Position numbers and translations under genes: made by a program. A DNA stretch of 64,000 nucleotides, from positions 1-64,000 of the forward strand of contig CAINZT010000129.1 of NCBI GenBank assembly GCA_903855705.1. Direction: 5' to 3'. Source of the stretch: an uncultured Synechococcus sp. (GTDB lineage: Bacteria > Cyanobacteriota > Cyanobacteriia > PCC-6307 > Cyanobiaceae). Below, one piece after another: positions 33,522 to 42,123 of the stretch. The notes beneath the pieces were generated by a model. That model had not been told where the DNA came from. It did no database searches and saw only the letters and a list, made by a program, of their open reading frames with translations. Numbering within the stretch: position 1 is the first letter of the stretch; every line of letters begins with the position of its first letter.

Positions 33522-34295
33522 TCAGGAGCTCAGGGGCTGACGCAGACGCAAGCGACGAGCCAGGGGCTCAAAGCGGGCGTCACCTCCGGGTTTGTTCGTC
33601 CCTAGATCCCCCTGGGCAGGAACCGAAGGAAGCTGCTGCAGCACTTCAACTAGGGCCAGGACGGCATCAAGGCCCACCAAGGCCAGCCACAGCAGGGTTC
33701 CCAGCCAGTCGGGATTAGGGAGCTCCTGGCTTGGCCCAGCCGGCAGACCTCCCAGGCAGGCAGCCTGAACGGCGGACGGCGGGTCACCGGCAGGGGAAGG
33801 CAGGCCCGGAGGCGCCAGGGGAACTAGGGGAGCTAACTCTGGAGCCGGCACCGCGGCGATGACCGGCCCTAGGAGAGGCGCCTCGCTTTCAGCGCTGAAC
33901 GCTGAAGGGCAGGGATCACCACTAACCCTGGCCTCGGGAGCCCCTGCCGTCCTGGGGCCAGGGGCGAGGCGCTGGATGGGCGCTTGGGGGATCCGAACCA
34001 GCGGCGGACCCGCCATGGCCGGCCCGTCCCAGGCCCGTGGCGGCGGGGCCGCCTCAATCGGTCCAGGCGAAAGGGGAACCCCAGTTCCGTTTAGTTCAGT
34101 CAGCTCCGCTGAGATGGGGGCCAGATCCAGAGCAGGGACGCCAGATGGGGCACTCCCCAAGTCCCCGTCCCCAGGACGCTGGACCGCCAGGGCCGTGGGG
34201 AGCGCCCCATCGACCACAAACGGGCCCGGCGGATGCATCCGCCAGTACACCTGATGCTGCCGCTGCTGGCAGCGGGTCGCCAGGGTTGGATTCAT
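33522..34295 (-). CDS. Proline-rich hypothetical protein with one membrane helix
   Basis: A 257-residue ORF started at MNPTLATRCQQRQHQ. Residues 25-190 are Pro/Ala/Gly-rich low complexity. One hydrophobic helix (WLGTLLWLALVGLDAVLALVEVL) lies near the C-terminus, followed by a basic tail. No family is recognised. In GC-rich DNA such an ORF could be chance, but the hydrophobic helix and Tyr/Trp-containing N-terminus favour a real protein. Bases 34296-34563 hold nothing further that I can identify. Confidence 0.45.
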   Translation of the reverse strand: MNPTLATRCQQRQHQVYWRMHPPGPFVVDGALPTALAVQRPGDGDLGSAPSGVPALDLAPISAELTELNGTGVPLSPGPIEAAPPPRAWDGPAMAGPPLVRIPQAPIQRLAPGPRTAGAPEARVSGDPCPSAFSAESEAPLLGPVIAAVPAPELAPLVPLAPPGLPSPAGDPPSAVQAACLGGLPAGPSQELPNPDWLGTLLWLALVGLDAVLALVEVLQQLPSVPAQGDLGTNKPGGDARFEPLARRLRLRQPLSS

Positions 34296-34563
34296 GCCCC
34301 CATCCGTGGACAGACCTTCCCATCGTCGAAGTGGCCGTGGGATTTCGCTGCTGATTGCGATGAATCGTTGTCCTGCTGTCCCAGGCAGCGAGGAGCAGGC
34401 CCGGCCAAGGCGACAGGGCTTTGACCCGGCTCGACTGATCGGCAAGGGCAGGGCAAACTGTGCAGCACCAGGTCAGGCCAGCTGCGCCCAACCGATCAAG
34501 CGAACGCCCCACAAGGGCCCTTACACCCCACCCATTCGCTAGGACATTCGCTAGGAAATCCCG

Positions 34564-35157
34564 ATGAAAATACTGGTCAATCTCTTCCATCCCAATCTGG
34601 AAAAATCAATCGTTAATCGGCGCTGGTTGAGCGAGTTGGAGAGCCACCCAGAGATCACGATCAATCAAGCCTACAACCAGTATCCAGGCGGAATCATCAA
34701 CATCGCCAGGGAGCAGCAGCTCCTCACAGAGCACGACCGCATTGTGTTCCAACATCCCTTTCTCTGGTATTCCGTGCCGGCCCTGATGAAGCAATGGCTC
34801 GATGATGTCCTGACCTACGGCTGGGCCTATGGGCCTGGTGGCACCGCTCTACACGACAAGGACTGGGTCTCGGTGATCTCAACTGGCGGCCCCAAGGAGT
34901 CCTATCAGGCCGGAGGGTTCAACAACTTTTCGATGAGTGAACTGCTCAAACCCCTGCAGCAGACCGCCAACCTCACTGGCGCCAATTACCTCGCTCCTTT
35001 TCTCTTCCATGGCACGGTGCAGGCCAGCCCGGAAGCGATTGACGCCTCTGCCGCTGAACTGATCAGCCACATCACCAACCCGGAACTGGATCCCAAAGTT
35101 CGGCTCAAACGCCTACTCGGTGAGCTAAAAGAAGCCGGCACCACCATGGATCATTAA
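34564..35157 (+). CDS. Flavodoxin-fold NAD(P)H oxidoreductase (KefF/NQO1-like)
   Basis: A 197-residue flavodoxin_2 protein. It shows MKILVNLFHPNLEKSIVNRRWL, the active-face stretch FQHPFLWYSVPALMKQWLDDVLTYGWAYG and the ISTGGPKESY loop that contacts FMN. Relatives are soluble quinone reductases or regulators of glutathione-gated K+ channels (KefF). No kef gene is in the window, so a quinone or electrophile detoxifying role is the cautious reading. Confidence 0.9.
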   Translation: MKILVNLFHPNLEKSIVNRRWLSELESHPEITINQAYNQYPGGIINIAREQQLLTEHDRIVFQHPFLWYSVPALMKQWLDDVLTYGWAYGPGGTALHDKDWVSVISTGGPKESYQAGGFNNFSMSELLKPLQQTANLTGANYLAPFLFHGTVQASPEAIDASAAELISHITNPELDPKVRLKRLLGELKEAGTTMDH

Positions 35158-35256
35158 GCGCTTTCATGGCGAGATTCGGATCCAGGGACTGGGGCCCGAG
35201 GTTCTGGCGAATCAGGGACAGCGCAGCCAGCTAAGTCCCACCTTCAGCAGCCCCCG

Positions 35257-36405
35257 TCAGCCCACTCCGTAAAGCTGCTTCAAGCCCTCTTCACTGGCAG
35301 CCACCACCCCCCGTTCCGTAATCAGGGCCGTCACCAGGCGGGCCGGAGTGACATCAAAGGCAGGGTTGAAGCCTGGGCTGCCCGTGGGCGTTAGCTGCAC
35401 CTGGGTGAGGGCGGCGGGGCTGGACTCACCCCTGGAGCCGTACCCCTGGGGGATGCCATCGACGGTGCTCACCAGGCCCTGGATATGGGTCACTTCCCGA
35501 TCCGAGCGCGCCTCGATCGGGATCTCGGCCACCCCATCGGAAATCGACCAATCAATCGTGGAAGCCGGCAGGGCCACATAGAAGGGCACGCCGTTGTCGT
35601 GGGCGGCAAGGGCCTTGAGGTAGGTGCCGATCTTGTTGCAAACATCACCGCTGCGGGTGGTGCGATCGGTGCCGACGATCACCGCATCAACCTGGCCGTG
35701 CTGCATCAGGTGGCCGCCGGCGTTATCGACAATCACGGTGTGGGGCACGCCCTCACGGCCCAACTCAAAGGCGGTGAGACTGGCGCCCTGGTTGCGGGGC
35801 CGGGTTTCATCCACCCACACATGCACGTTCATGCCGGCCCGGTGGGCCTTGTAGATCGGCGCCAGGGCCGTGCCCCAGTCCACCGTGGCCAGCCAGCCGG
35901 CATTGCAGTGGGTCAGCACGTTGAAGGGCTCGTTCTGGCGGTTGGCCGGGCGGCGGGCCGCCAGCTCCTGGAACAGGGCCAGGCCGTGGTCGCCGATGGC
36001 TTCGCCCATCAGCACGTCCTCCTCGGCGATGGCGCCCGCTTCCTGCTGGGCGGCCAGGGCCCGCTCCGCCGGCGCCATCGGCAGCACCCGGTTCCGCACC
36101 CGTTCCAGGGCCCATTGCAGATTCACGGCCGTGGGCCGGGTGGCGAGCAGCTGGGTAAAGGCCGCCGCCAGGGATCCATCGCTGGGATCGGCCTGCAGGG
36201 CCAACATCAGGCCGTAGGCGCCGGTGACACCAATGAGCGGAGCCCCGCGCACCACCATGGTGGAGATCGCGTCAGCCGCCTGGTCCAGGCTGGCGAGCGA
36301 GCGGGTGGTGAAGGTGTGGGGCAGCTGGGTCTGGTCGATTACACCGATCGAGCGGCCACCGGCTTCGAGCCAGATGGTGCGCCAGGCCTTGCCGTCGATG
36401 TTCAT
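35257..36405 (-). CDS. mtnA: S-methyl-5-thioribose-1-phosphate isomerase
   Basis: A 382-residue enzyme of the methionine salvage pathway, converting methylthioribose-1-phosphate to methylthioribulose-1-phosphate. Visible are VVRGAPLIGVTGAYGLMLAL, LTHCNAGWLATVDWGTALAP (catalytic Cys), IVGTDRTTRSGDVCNKIGTY (catalytic Asp) and FYVALPASTIDW. Length is typical. No other salvage gene is adjacent. Confidence 0.95.
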   Translation of the reverse strand: MNIDGKAWRTIWLEAGGRSIGVIDQTQLPHTFTTRSLASLDQAADAISTMVVRGAPLIGVTGAYGLMLALQADPSDGSLAAAFTQLLATRPTAVNLQWALERVRNRVLPMAPAERALAAQQEAGAIAEEDVLMGEAIGDHGLALFQELAARRPANRQNEPFNVLTHCNAGWLATVDWGTALAPIYKAHRAGMNVHVWVDETRPRNQGASLTAFELGREGVPHTVIVDNAGGHLMQHGQVDAVIVGTDRTTRSGDVCNKIGTYLKALAAHDNGVPFYVALPASTIDWSISDGVAEIPIEARSDREVTHIQGLVSTVDGIPQGYGSRGESSPAALTQVQLTPTGSPGFNPAFDVTPARLVTALITERGVVAASEEGLKQLYGVG

Positions 36406-36428
36406 GGGGTTCGGGGCTCCGCCCTAGA

Positions 36429-37073
36429 TCATCCCCTGTCGATCCGGCGATAGCCAAACCAATCGGGCACCTGAGCCTGGCTCAGCCCTTCGGGATGGGG
36501 CTCCAGCTGCACGTGCCAGCGCTCACCGCCCAACAGCTGCAACTGCTCAATGGCCAGGCAGTCGTCAACGGATGCCAGGTCATCCTTGTGCTGCTGCCGC
36601 GCCCCTACCAGCCACTGGCGCTTGGCGGCGGCCTGGGCGGCCTGGGCTGAACGGGCCACCACCAGGCCGAAGTGGTGCAGCTCGGCGAGGCAATCGGGGC
36701 GGTAGGCGCCCAAGTTGACAAACCAGAGGCGCTCGGGCCGGGGCGCCGGCGGCTCGAGCCCCAGGCCCACGGCGAAGCCATCAATCGCCCGCACCGCCAT
36801 GGTGCTATCGAGATGCAAACCCTCCCGCCTCCCGAACCACTGGCGGCGGAGCTCGGGGAGGGTGTCATCGATGCTGCGCCCGGCGACAAAGCGCACATCG
36901 TGCTGCTCGATCTGGCAGCCGGCCGTGCGGCCGCCCAACACCGCCAGAAACAACTGGGGAGCGGGCTCCTGCCCAGCTGGGCGCGGAGCGACTTCGGCCT
37001 GCTGATCTGCTGATGGATCGGCCAACTGAGCTGCCATCGGATCTACTGACGGGTCTGCCGTTTGATCTGTCAT
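36429..37073 (-). CDS. DUF1543 domain protein
   Basis: A 214-residue protein started at the Met at 37073. Residues about 48-100 give the DUF1543 pattern LFLAVLGGRTAGCQIEQHDV, GRSIDDTLPELRRQWFG and LHLDSTMAVRAIDGF; a second, related half follows (LWFVNLGAYRPDCLAELHHF, AKRQWLVGA). The N-terminal 45 residues are Asp/Pro/Ala/Gln-rich. Function of DUF1543 is unknown. It lies 23 bases from mtnA on the same strand. Confidence 0.8.
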   Translation of the reverse strand: MTDQTADPSVDPMAAQLADPSADQQAEVAPRPAGQEPAPQLFLAVLGGRTAGCQIEQHDVRFVAGRSIDDTLPELRRQWFGRREGLHLDSTMAVRAIDGFAVGLGLEPPAPRPERLWFVNLGAYRPDCLAELHHFGLVVARSAQAAQAAAKRQWLVGARQQHKDDLASVDDCLAIEQLQLLGGERWHVQLEPHPEGLSQAQVPDWFGYRRIDRG

Positions 37074-37212
37074 CCGTATCTGCCGGTGGATCGGCCAGAG
37101 GCACCGGTCGTGCCTCCCCCTAGCACCACCCTGGGAAGTGACGCCGGGAATCGGCAGCAAGCCGGCCAGGCGCGAACAACTCGCCCATAGTGAAGCCAGT
37201 GATCGCATCGGC

Positions 37213-38166
37213 ATGTCCAGCCTGGTTTTTGCCAATGGCGACCGCATGGCCAGCCTGGGGCTTGGCACCTGGAAAGCAGGCGCCGGCGAAGTCGGGGGCG
37301 CCGTCACGGCGGCCCTGGAGCTGGGCTACCGCCACCTGGACTGCGCCTCGATCTACGGCAATGAGGCCGAAATCGGCGCCAGCCTGGAGCAGGCCTGCGC
37401 CACTGGAGCGCTCCAGCGCGACCAGATCTGGATCACCTCCAAGCTCTGGAACGACTGCCACGCCCCTGAAGACGTGCGCCCTGCCCTGGAACGCAGCCTG
37501 GCGGATCTGGGCCTGGCCCACCTGGACCTCTACCTGATCCACTGGCCCGTGGCCCATCGCCATGGCGTGATGATGCCCAAGCAGGCCCCAGACCAGCTCA
37601 GCCTGGAGCAGCGGCCGATCGCCGCCACCTGGAGCGCGATGGAGGAGCTGGTGCGGGCCGGTTTGGTGCGCCACATCGGCGTCTCCAACTTCAGCCAGGC
37701 CAAGCTGGCCACCCTGCTGGCGGGGGCCGATCTGGCGCCCGAGGTGAACCAGGTGGAACGCCATCCCTACCTGCAGCAACCAGAACTGCTGGCCTTCTGC
37801 CAGGCCCACGCCATCCAGCTCACCGCCTACGCGCCCCTGGGCTCGCCGCCAGCCGGCACCATCTCACCCCTACTGGGCGATCCGGTGATCACGGCGATTG
37901 CGGCGGCCCATGGTGCCAGCGCGGCCCAGGTGCTGCTGGCCTGGGGGATCGCCTGTGGCACGGCGGTGATTCCCAAATCCGTCCAACCCCAACGCCTCGC
38001 CGCCAACATGGCGGCGGCAGAACTGGTCTTAAGCGCCACCGAGCTGGCCCAGATTGCCGCCCTGGATCGGGGCGAGCGCTTCATCGGCGGTGGTTTCTGG
38101 GAGCTGCCAGGCGGCCCCTACAGCGTCGCCAACCTCTGGGATGAACCCAGCAGCAAGCCCAGCTGA
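37213..38166 (+). CDS. Aldo/keto reductase
   Basis: A 317-residue NADPH-dependent reductase with the (beta/alpha)8 AKR pattern. It has LGLGTWKAG, LELGYRHLDCASIYGNE with the catalytic Asp and Tyr, ITSKLWNDCH with the Lys, YLIHWP with the His, and GVSNFSQAKL. The C-terminal NADP-binding stretch is VIPKSVQPQRLAANM. The ATG at 37213 (MSSLVFANGD) fits the family. It probably reduces toxic aldehydes or ketones; the substrate is unknown. Confidence 0.93.
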   Translation: MSSLVFANGDRMASLGLGTWKAGAGEVGGAVTAALELGYRHLDCASIYGNEAEIGASLEQACATGALQRDQIWITSKLWNDCHAPEDVRPALERSLADLGLAHLDLYLIHWPVAHRHGVMMPKQAPDQLSLEQRPIAATWSAMEELVRAGLVRHIGVSNFSQAKLATLLAGADLAPEVNQVERHPYLQQPELLAFCQAHAIQLTAYAPLGSPPAGTISPLLGDPVITAIAAAHGASAAQVLLAWGIACGTAVIPKSVQPQRLAANMAAAELVLSATELAQIAALDRGERFIGGGFWELPGGPYSVANLWDEPSSKPS

Positions 38167-38252
38167 CAGTCCGGCAGCCCACTCTCCCTACCGAATTCCG
38201 CGTCCCGGCACCACGCTCGAGCCAGCCGGCTCTAGGTCCCTTAACCAGCCCC

Positions 38253-39014
38253 ATGGCCACCGCCAACGACCACCCAGACGCCCGGTCCACAAGCCTGCAA
38301 ACGAGCAGCGTGGAGCTCTTCGATCACCAGTGGGCCACCTACCGGGCCGTGTTGGACTCCGACCTGATGGGACACCGGGCGATCACGGCCGCCACCGCCG
38401 ATGCCCTGACCAGCCATCTGGCCCAACGGTCCGCCGCCGCTGCTGCGCCCCAGATGGTGGACCTGGGCTGCGGCGACTTGGCCCTGCTGGCCCCGGTGTT
38501 GCGCCAACTGCCCTTGGGGTCCTACCGGGGGCTTGATCTCACCGCCGCCGTGTTGCCCCTGGCCCAGGAGGCCCTTGGCAACGTGGGCTACCGGTGTGAT
38601 TGGCAGCAGGCCGACCTGCTCAGCTGGGCCCTCGAATCTCCAGCCAACGGCGCCATCGACATCCTCCATTCCTGCTTCGCAATCCATCACCTCAATGGGG
38701 ACCAGAAGCAGACCTTTCTGCGCCATGCCCGCGCCAAGATGGCCGAGGGCAGCCTCTTTTTATGGGCCGATGTGTTTCGCGAACCCGGCGAAAGCCGCGA
38801 TCACTATGTGAACCGCTACGCCGAGCGAATTCGCCGCCACTGGCCCCTCAATCCCGAACGCCAAGAGCAGATCATCAGCCACCTAAGCCAGTTTGACCAT
38901 CCGGCGGATCGAGACGCAATCGTGGCTGCAGCAGAGGCGACTGGCTGGCATTGGCACTGGCTCTGGCATGGGCCCCACCAGGCCGAAGCCCTAGCCCTGC
39001 TCACCCCAGCCTGA
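38253..39014 (+). CDS. Class I SAM-dependent methyltransferase
   Basis: A 253-residue protein. Motif I is MVDLGCGDLALLAPVL, followed by YRGLDLTAAVLPLA, CDWQQADLLSW and the LHSCFAIHHLNGDQKQTFLRHAR segment typical of methyltransferase_12/25-type small-molecule enzymes. Substrate is unknown. It follows the aldo/keto reductase on the same strand after 86 bases. Confidence 0.85.
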   Translation: MATANDHPDARSTSLQTSSVELFDHQWATYRAVLDSDLMGHRAITAATADALTSHLAQRSAAAAAPQMVDLGCGDLALLAPVLRQLPLGSYRGLDLTAAVLPLAQEALGNVGYRCDWQQADLLSWALESPANGAIDILHSCFAIHHLNGDQKQTFLRHARAKMAEGSLFLWADVFREPGESRDHYVNRYAERIRRHWPLNPERQEQIISHLSQFDHPADRDAIVAAAEATGWHWHWLWHGPHQAEALALLTPA

Positions 39015-39125
39015 GTGGCGGGGGTGACGGCCCCAAATTTGTAGGACAATCCCGCCCAGGGCTGGCATCAACGCAGTCGGTCGGCCAGAACAACCTGTTG
39101 GCTCGGCCAGGGCGATACCCCAGGA

Positions 39126-40001
39126 CTAAACACCATGGCGCCAGGAAAGCTCACAGCTGAGCACATCAGGCGGTGCAAACAGGCGCACTGGCAGCCCTCC
39201 ATAGCCAACACCACGACTGACAATCAGTCGCTGCTGGGATTGGCGGCCAATCTGGAAATGCCCGGATGGATAACGGCGGTTGTAGCGCCCATGCGGGAGC
39301 ACAATCGGGTGGCCGCCGGGCAAACAGATCTGCCCTCCATGGGTATGGCCGCAAACGGCAAGATCAAACGCGTACTCCTCAATATGGGCGACGCCCTGGG
39401 GCGAATGCATCAGCACGATTCGGCATCCACCCGCGCCCCGGAACATCGCTTCTGCATCGGGTCGACCGGAGGTCGGTTCATCAAGTCCGCAGATCCAAAC
39501 ATGGTCATAGGGCGCCGGCAACTGCACATTTTCATTGACAAGCACCCGGACGCCAACCGCTTGTAGCTGGTCCACGATCAAGCCATCATCCGCCCATAGA
39601 TCATGGTTACCAAGCACGGCATAACGTCCATAGGGAGCCGGTATGGCGCCGAGCTGCTGGGCTAGGGCCTCAATATGCCTGGCCCGATAGGACACGAAGT
39701 CTCCACCAAGTAAAAGCAGATCCGGCTGAAGATCAGCCAAGACCTGGCACGCCTGAGCAAGGGTCCTTGCATGCGTGGTCGGGCCAGCATGAAAATCAGA
39801 CGCGAAGGCGATGCGCAGTGGGGCCAGTGAATGCTCCGGCCCAGGAAAGGTCAGGGCACAACGATCAATGCGGAGTTGATCTTGCCAGCCAAGCCGATCG
39901 GCGATGGCCGCCATCCAGCCCTTACCAGAGAGTCGATCCAAAAGTGACTCAGTGACGTGGAGCAGTGGCGTGTAGTCATTAGCACGACGATGGGGAAGCA
40001 T
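39126..40001 (-). CDS. Calcineurin-like metallophosphoesterase
   Basis: A 291-residue enzyme when started at the ATG at 40001; a TTG at 40016 is also possible. The dinuclear-metal motifs are present: FASDFHAGP, LLLGGDFVSY, VLGNHDLW, LMHSPQ and CGHTHGGQICLPG. It resembles the YaeI/UDP-pyrophosphate-type subgroup of membrane-associated phosphodiesterases, though no N-terminal membrane helix is seen. GC is lower than in neighbouring genes. Confidence 0.88.
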   Translation of the reverse strand: MLPHRRANDYTPLLHVTESLLDRLSGKGWMAAIADRLGWQDQLRIDRCALTFPGPEHSLAPLRIAFASDFHAGPTTHARTLAQACQVLADLQPDLLLLGGDFVSYRARHIEALAQQLGAIPAPYGRYAVLGNHDLWADDGLIVDQLQAVGVRVLVNENVQLPAPYDHVWICGLDEPTSGRPDAEAMFRGAGGCRIVLMHSPQGVAHIEEYAFDLAVCGHTHGGQICLPGGHPIVLPHGRYNRRYPSGHFQIGRQSQQRLIVSRGVGYGGLPVRLFAPPDVLSCELSWRHGV

Positions 40002-40755
40002 CACAAGGCGGCCCAAGCAACCAACGAGGGTCCAATTTTACAATCTAATACCACAACAAACACCGATACCGTATACGCCAATACGAGTAACAGCACTATT
40101 ACGAGCCAATTTCCTTCAAACGCCACACCCCCAGGCTTTATCACCTGCTCTTAGCCGATCCCAGGCGAGGCCCTCCGTTCACAAGGAACCAGGCCACGAA
40201 GGCGAACACCGCCACGCCTCCTTTAGGCACTTTGATTCAGCCGGGGATCCCGCTGTCGCCAACCAGCCGCGCAAGTTAACACCGATCTAACGACAACAGG
40301 CGACCTGGGCAAGCATGCAAAGCAAGCGGCATCAACCTAGAAACGGCTTCCAGAAGTATCCTGCCAAGTCCGAGGCCCCATCTCCTCAACAGCGAACGCA
40401 ACGCTCCAGGCAGGGAGATAGCCTTACTGCGCTCAGCCCACCATGGATGCCCTTTTGCAGCTGTGCCTTCCTTTGACTTTTCGAGTCAAATATAGCGGCA
40501 AATACAGTTAACGGCCTTGGCGAAGTTCCCATGGCCTGAGCGGCCAATAATCCCTGGCAGGGCCAATCAGCGTCAAAATAATCCGCATGATTGCGGGGAA
40601 TAAATACAAAGAAAAGCTGTCCGCGCCCATGGCAAACGTCAGCGTCAATACGGCTCCAGCAAAGCCTCAATAACAAAGTCTCAACAACAAAGTCTCAACA
40701 ACAAAGTCTCAACCGCAAAACCTCACCAAGAACGTCAACAGCCAGGCCCCCCCGC
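40002..40755. other. Gene-poor, lower-GC region before the suf operon end
   Basis: About 750 bases between the metallophosphoesterase start and the sufS stop. Overlapping ORFs of 65-96 residues match nothing, and alternative frames in 40400-40650 hold short hydrophobic stretches interrupted by stops. It may contain the metallophosphoesterase promoter and a decayed gene. A 14-bp tandem repeat array lies at its right end. Confidence 0.55.
40655..40724. repeat. 14-bp tandem repeat array
   Basis: Consecutive units: a diverged TCCAGCAAAGCCTC, then AATAACAAAGTCTC, two exact AACAACAAAGTCTC and a diverged AACCGCAAAACCTC. The array ends about 30 bases from the sufS stop codon, in the 3' flank of the suf operon. 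Confidence 0.9.
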
Positions 40756-42123
40756 TCAGCTGTGCTCGCGCAGGAAGGCAATCGCGCCAATTAATTCTTC
40801 AGCGAAGCAATCGATCTCCTCGATGGTGGTGGTGAAGCTGAGGCTAGCCCTAGCCGAGGCGGCAAGGCCGTAGTGGCGGTGCAGGGGCTGGGTGCAGTGG
40901 TGGCCGCTGCGGATGCAGATGCCGGCGGAATCGAGCAATTCGGCCAGATCATTGGCGTGGAGGCCCGCCACGCTGAAGGCGGCCAGGGCGCCGCGGTCGG
41001 GCTGCTGCTGGGGGGTGGGCCCGAGAATCCGTAGCCCCTCGATCGCCTGGAGCCGGGCGAATAGGTGGGCCGTGAGCTGCTGCTCCCAGGCGTGGATGCG
41101 CTCGAGGCCCAGGCTATTGAGGTAATCCAGGGCCGCCCCCATGCCGATCGCCTCGCCGATGGCGGGGGTGCCGGCCTCAAATTTGTGGGGCAGGCCCGCC
41201 CAGGTGCTGCCATCAAGGAACACGTCCTGGATCATCTCGCCGCCGCCCAGGAAGGGGGGCATGGCCTCCAGCAGGGCTTCCCGCGCCCAAAGGAAGCCCA
41301 TGCCCGTGGGTCCGCAGAGCTTGTGGGAGGAGCCCACGAGGAAATCGGCGCCGAGCTGACCCACATCCACAGGCAGATGGGCCAGGCTCTGGCAGGCATC
41401 CACCAGCAGCAGGGCTCCTGCGGCGTGGGCCAGGGGTGCGATCTCGGCGATCGGATTGAGGCAGCCCAGGGTGTTGCTCACCTGCACCAGGCTCACCAAC
41501 CGGGTGCGCTCGCTGAGCTGGGCCTTGAAGTCGCCCAGGTCCAGTTCGCCGCTGCCAGTGAGACCGACATGGCGCAGCACGCAACCGGTGCGGGCCGCCA
41601 GGAGCTGCCAGGGCACCAGATTGCTGTGGTGCTCCATCACGCTGAGCAGCACCTCATCACCGGGCTTGAGGTTGGCGTCGCCCCAGCTGCGGGCCACCAG
41701 GTTGATCGCTTCGCTGGCGTTGCGGGTGAAGACAATCTCGTGGGGGGAGGCGGCACTAACAAAAGCCGCCGTCTTGGCACGGGCCGCTTCAAAACCCTCG
41801 GTGGCCCGGGCGCTCAGCTGGTGGGCGCCCCGGTGCACGTTGGCGTTGTCGTGGTCGTAGTAATGCTGCAGGGCGGCCAGCACCTGGCGCGGCTTCTGGC
41901 TGGTGGCGGCGTGGTCGAGGTAGATCAGCGGCTGGCCCAGGCAGGCCGTCTGGGCAAGCAAGGGGAAATCGGGCCGGGTCAGGGCAGCCAGGTTGGACCC
42001 AGCCCCGGGGCTGGCGCCGCCATGGCTAACGGCGTTGGCGTTGGCCGTGCCATGGGCGGTGACGCCGGCGTGGCCCTGGGCGCTGGTCGTGACGTTGGCC
42101 ATGGCGTTGGTACTCGACCCCAT
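40756..42123 (-). CDS. sufS: Cysteine desulfurase SufS
   Basis: A 455-residue PLP enzyme that takes sulfur from cysteine for Fe-S assembly. Visible are YLDHAATSQKPRQVLAAL, NVHRGAHQLSARAT, MEHHSNLVPWQ, the PLP-Lys motif VGSSHKLCGPTGMGFL and the catalytic Cys in IRSGHHCTQPLH. An Ala/Gly/Asn/Thr-rich N-terminal extension of about 45 residues is unusual for the family. Stop and start overlap with sufD (TGATG), so it is the last gene of sufBCDS. Confidence 0.95.
   Translation of the reverse strand: MGSSTNAMANVTTSAQGHAGVTAHGTANANAVSHGGASPGAGSNLAALTRPDFPLLAQTACLGQPLIYLDHAATSQKPRQVLAALQHYYDHDNANVHRGAHQLSARATEGFEAARAKTAAFVSAASPHEIVFTRNASEAINLVARSWGDANLKPGDEVLLSVMEHHSNLVPWQLLAARTGCVLRHVGLTGSGELDLGDFKAQLSERTRLVSLVQVSNTLGCLNPIAEIAPLAHAAGALLLVDACQSLAHLPVDVGQLGADFLVGSSHKLCGPTGMGFLWAREALLEAMPPFLGGGEMIQDVFLDGSTWAGLPHKFEAGTPAIGEAIGMGAALDYLNSLGLERIHAWEQQLTAHLFARLQAIEGLRILGPTPQQQPDRGALAAFSVAGLHANDLAELLDSAGICIRSGHHCTQPLHRHYGLAASARASLSFTTTIEEIDCFAEELIGAIAFLREHS

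Noticed and set aside
40386-40676. 96-residue minus-strand ORF in the gap before sufS
   Set aside because: No recognisable family, and other frames are equally open in pieces; at most a decayed gene.
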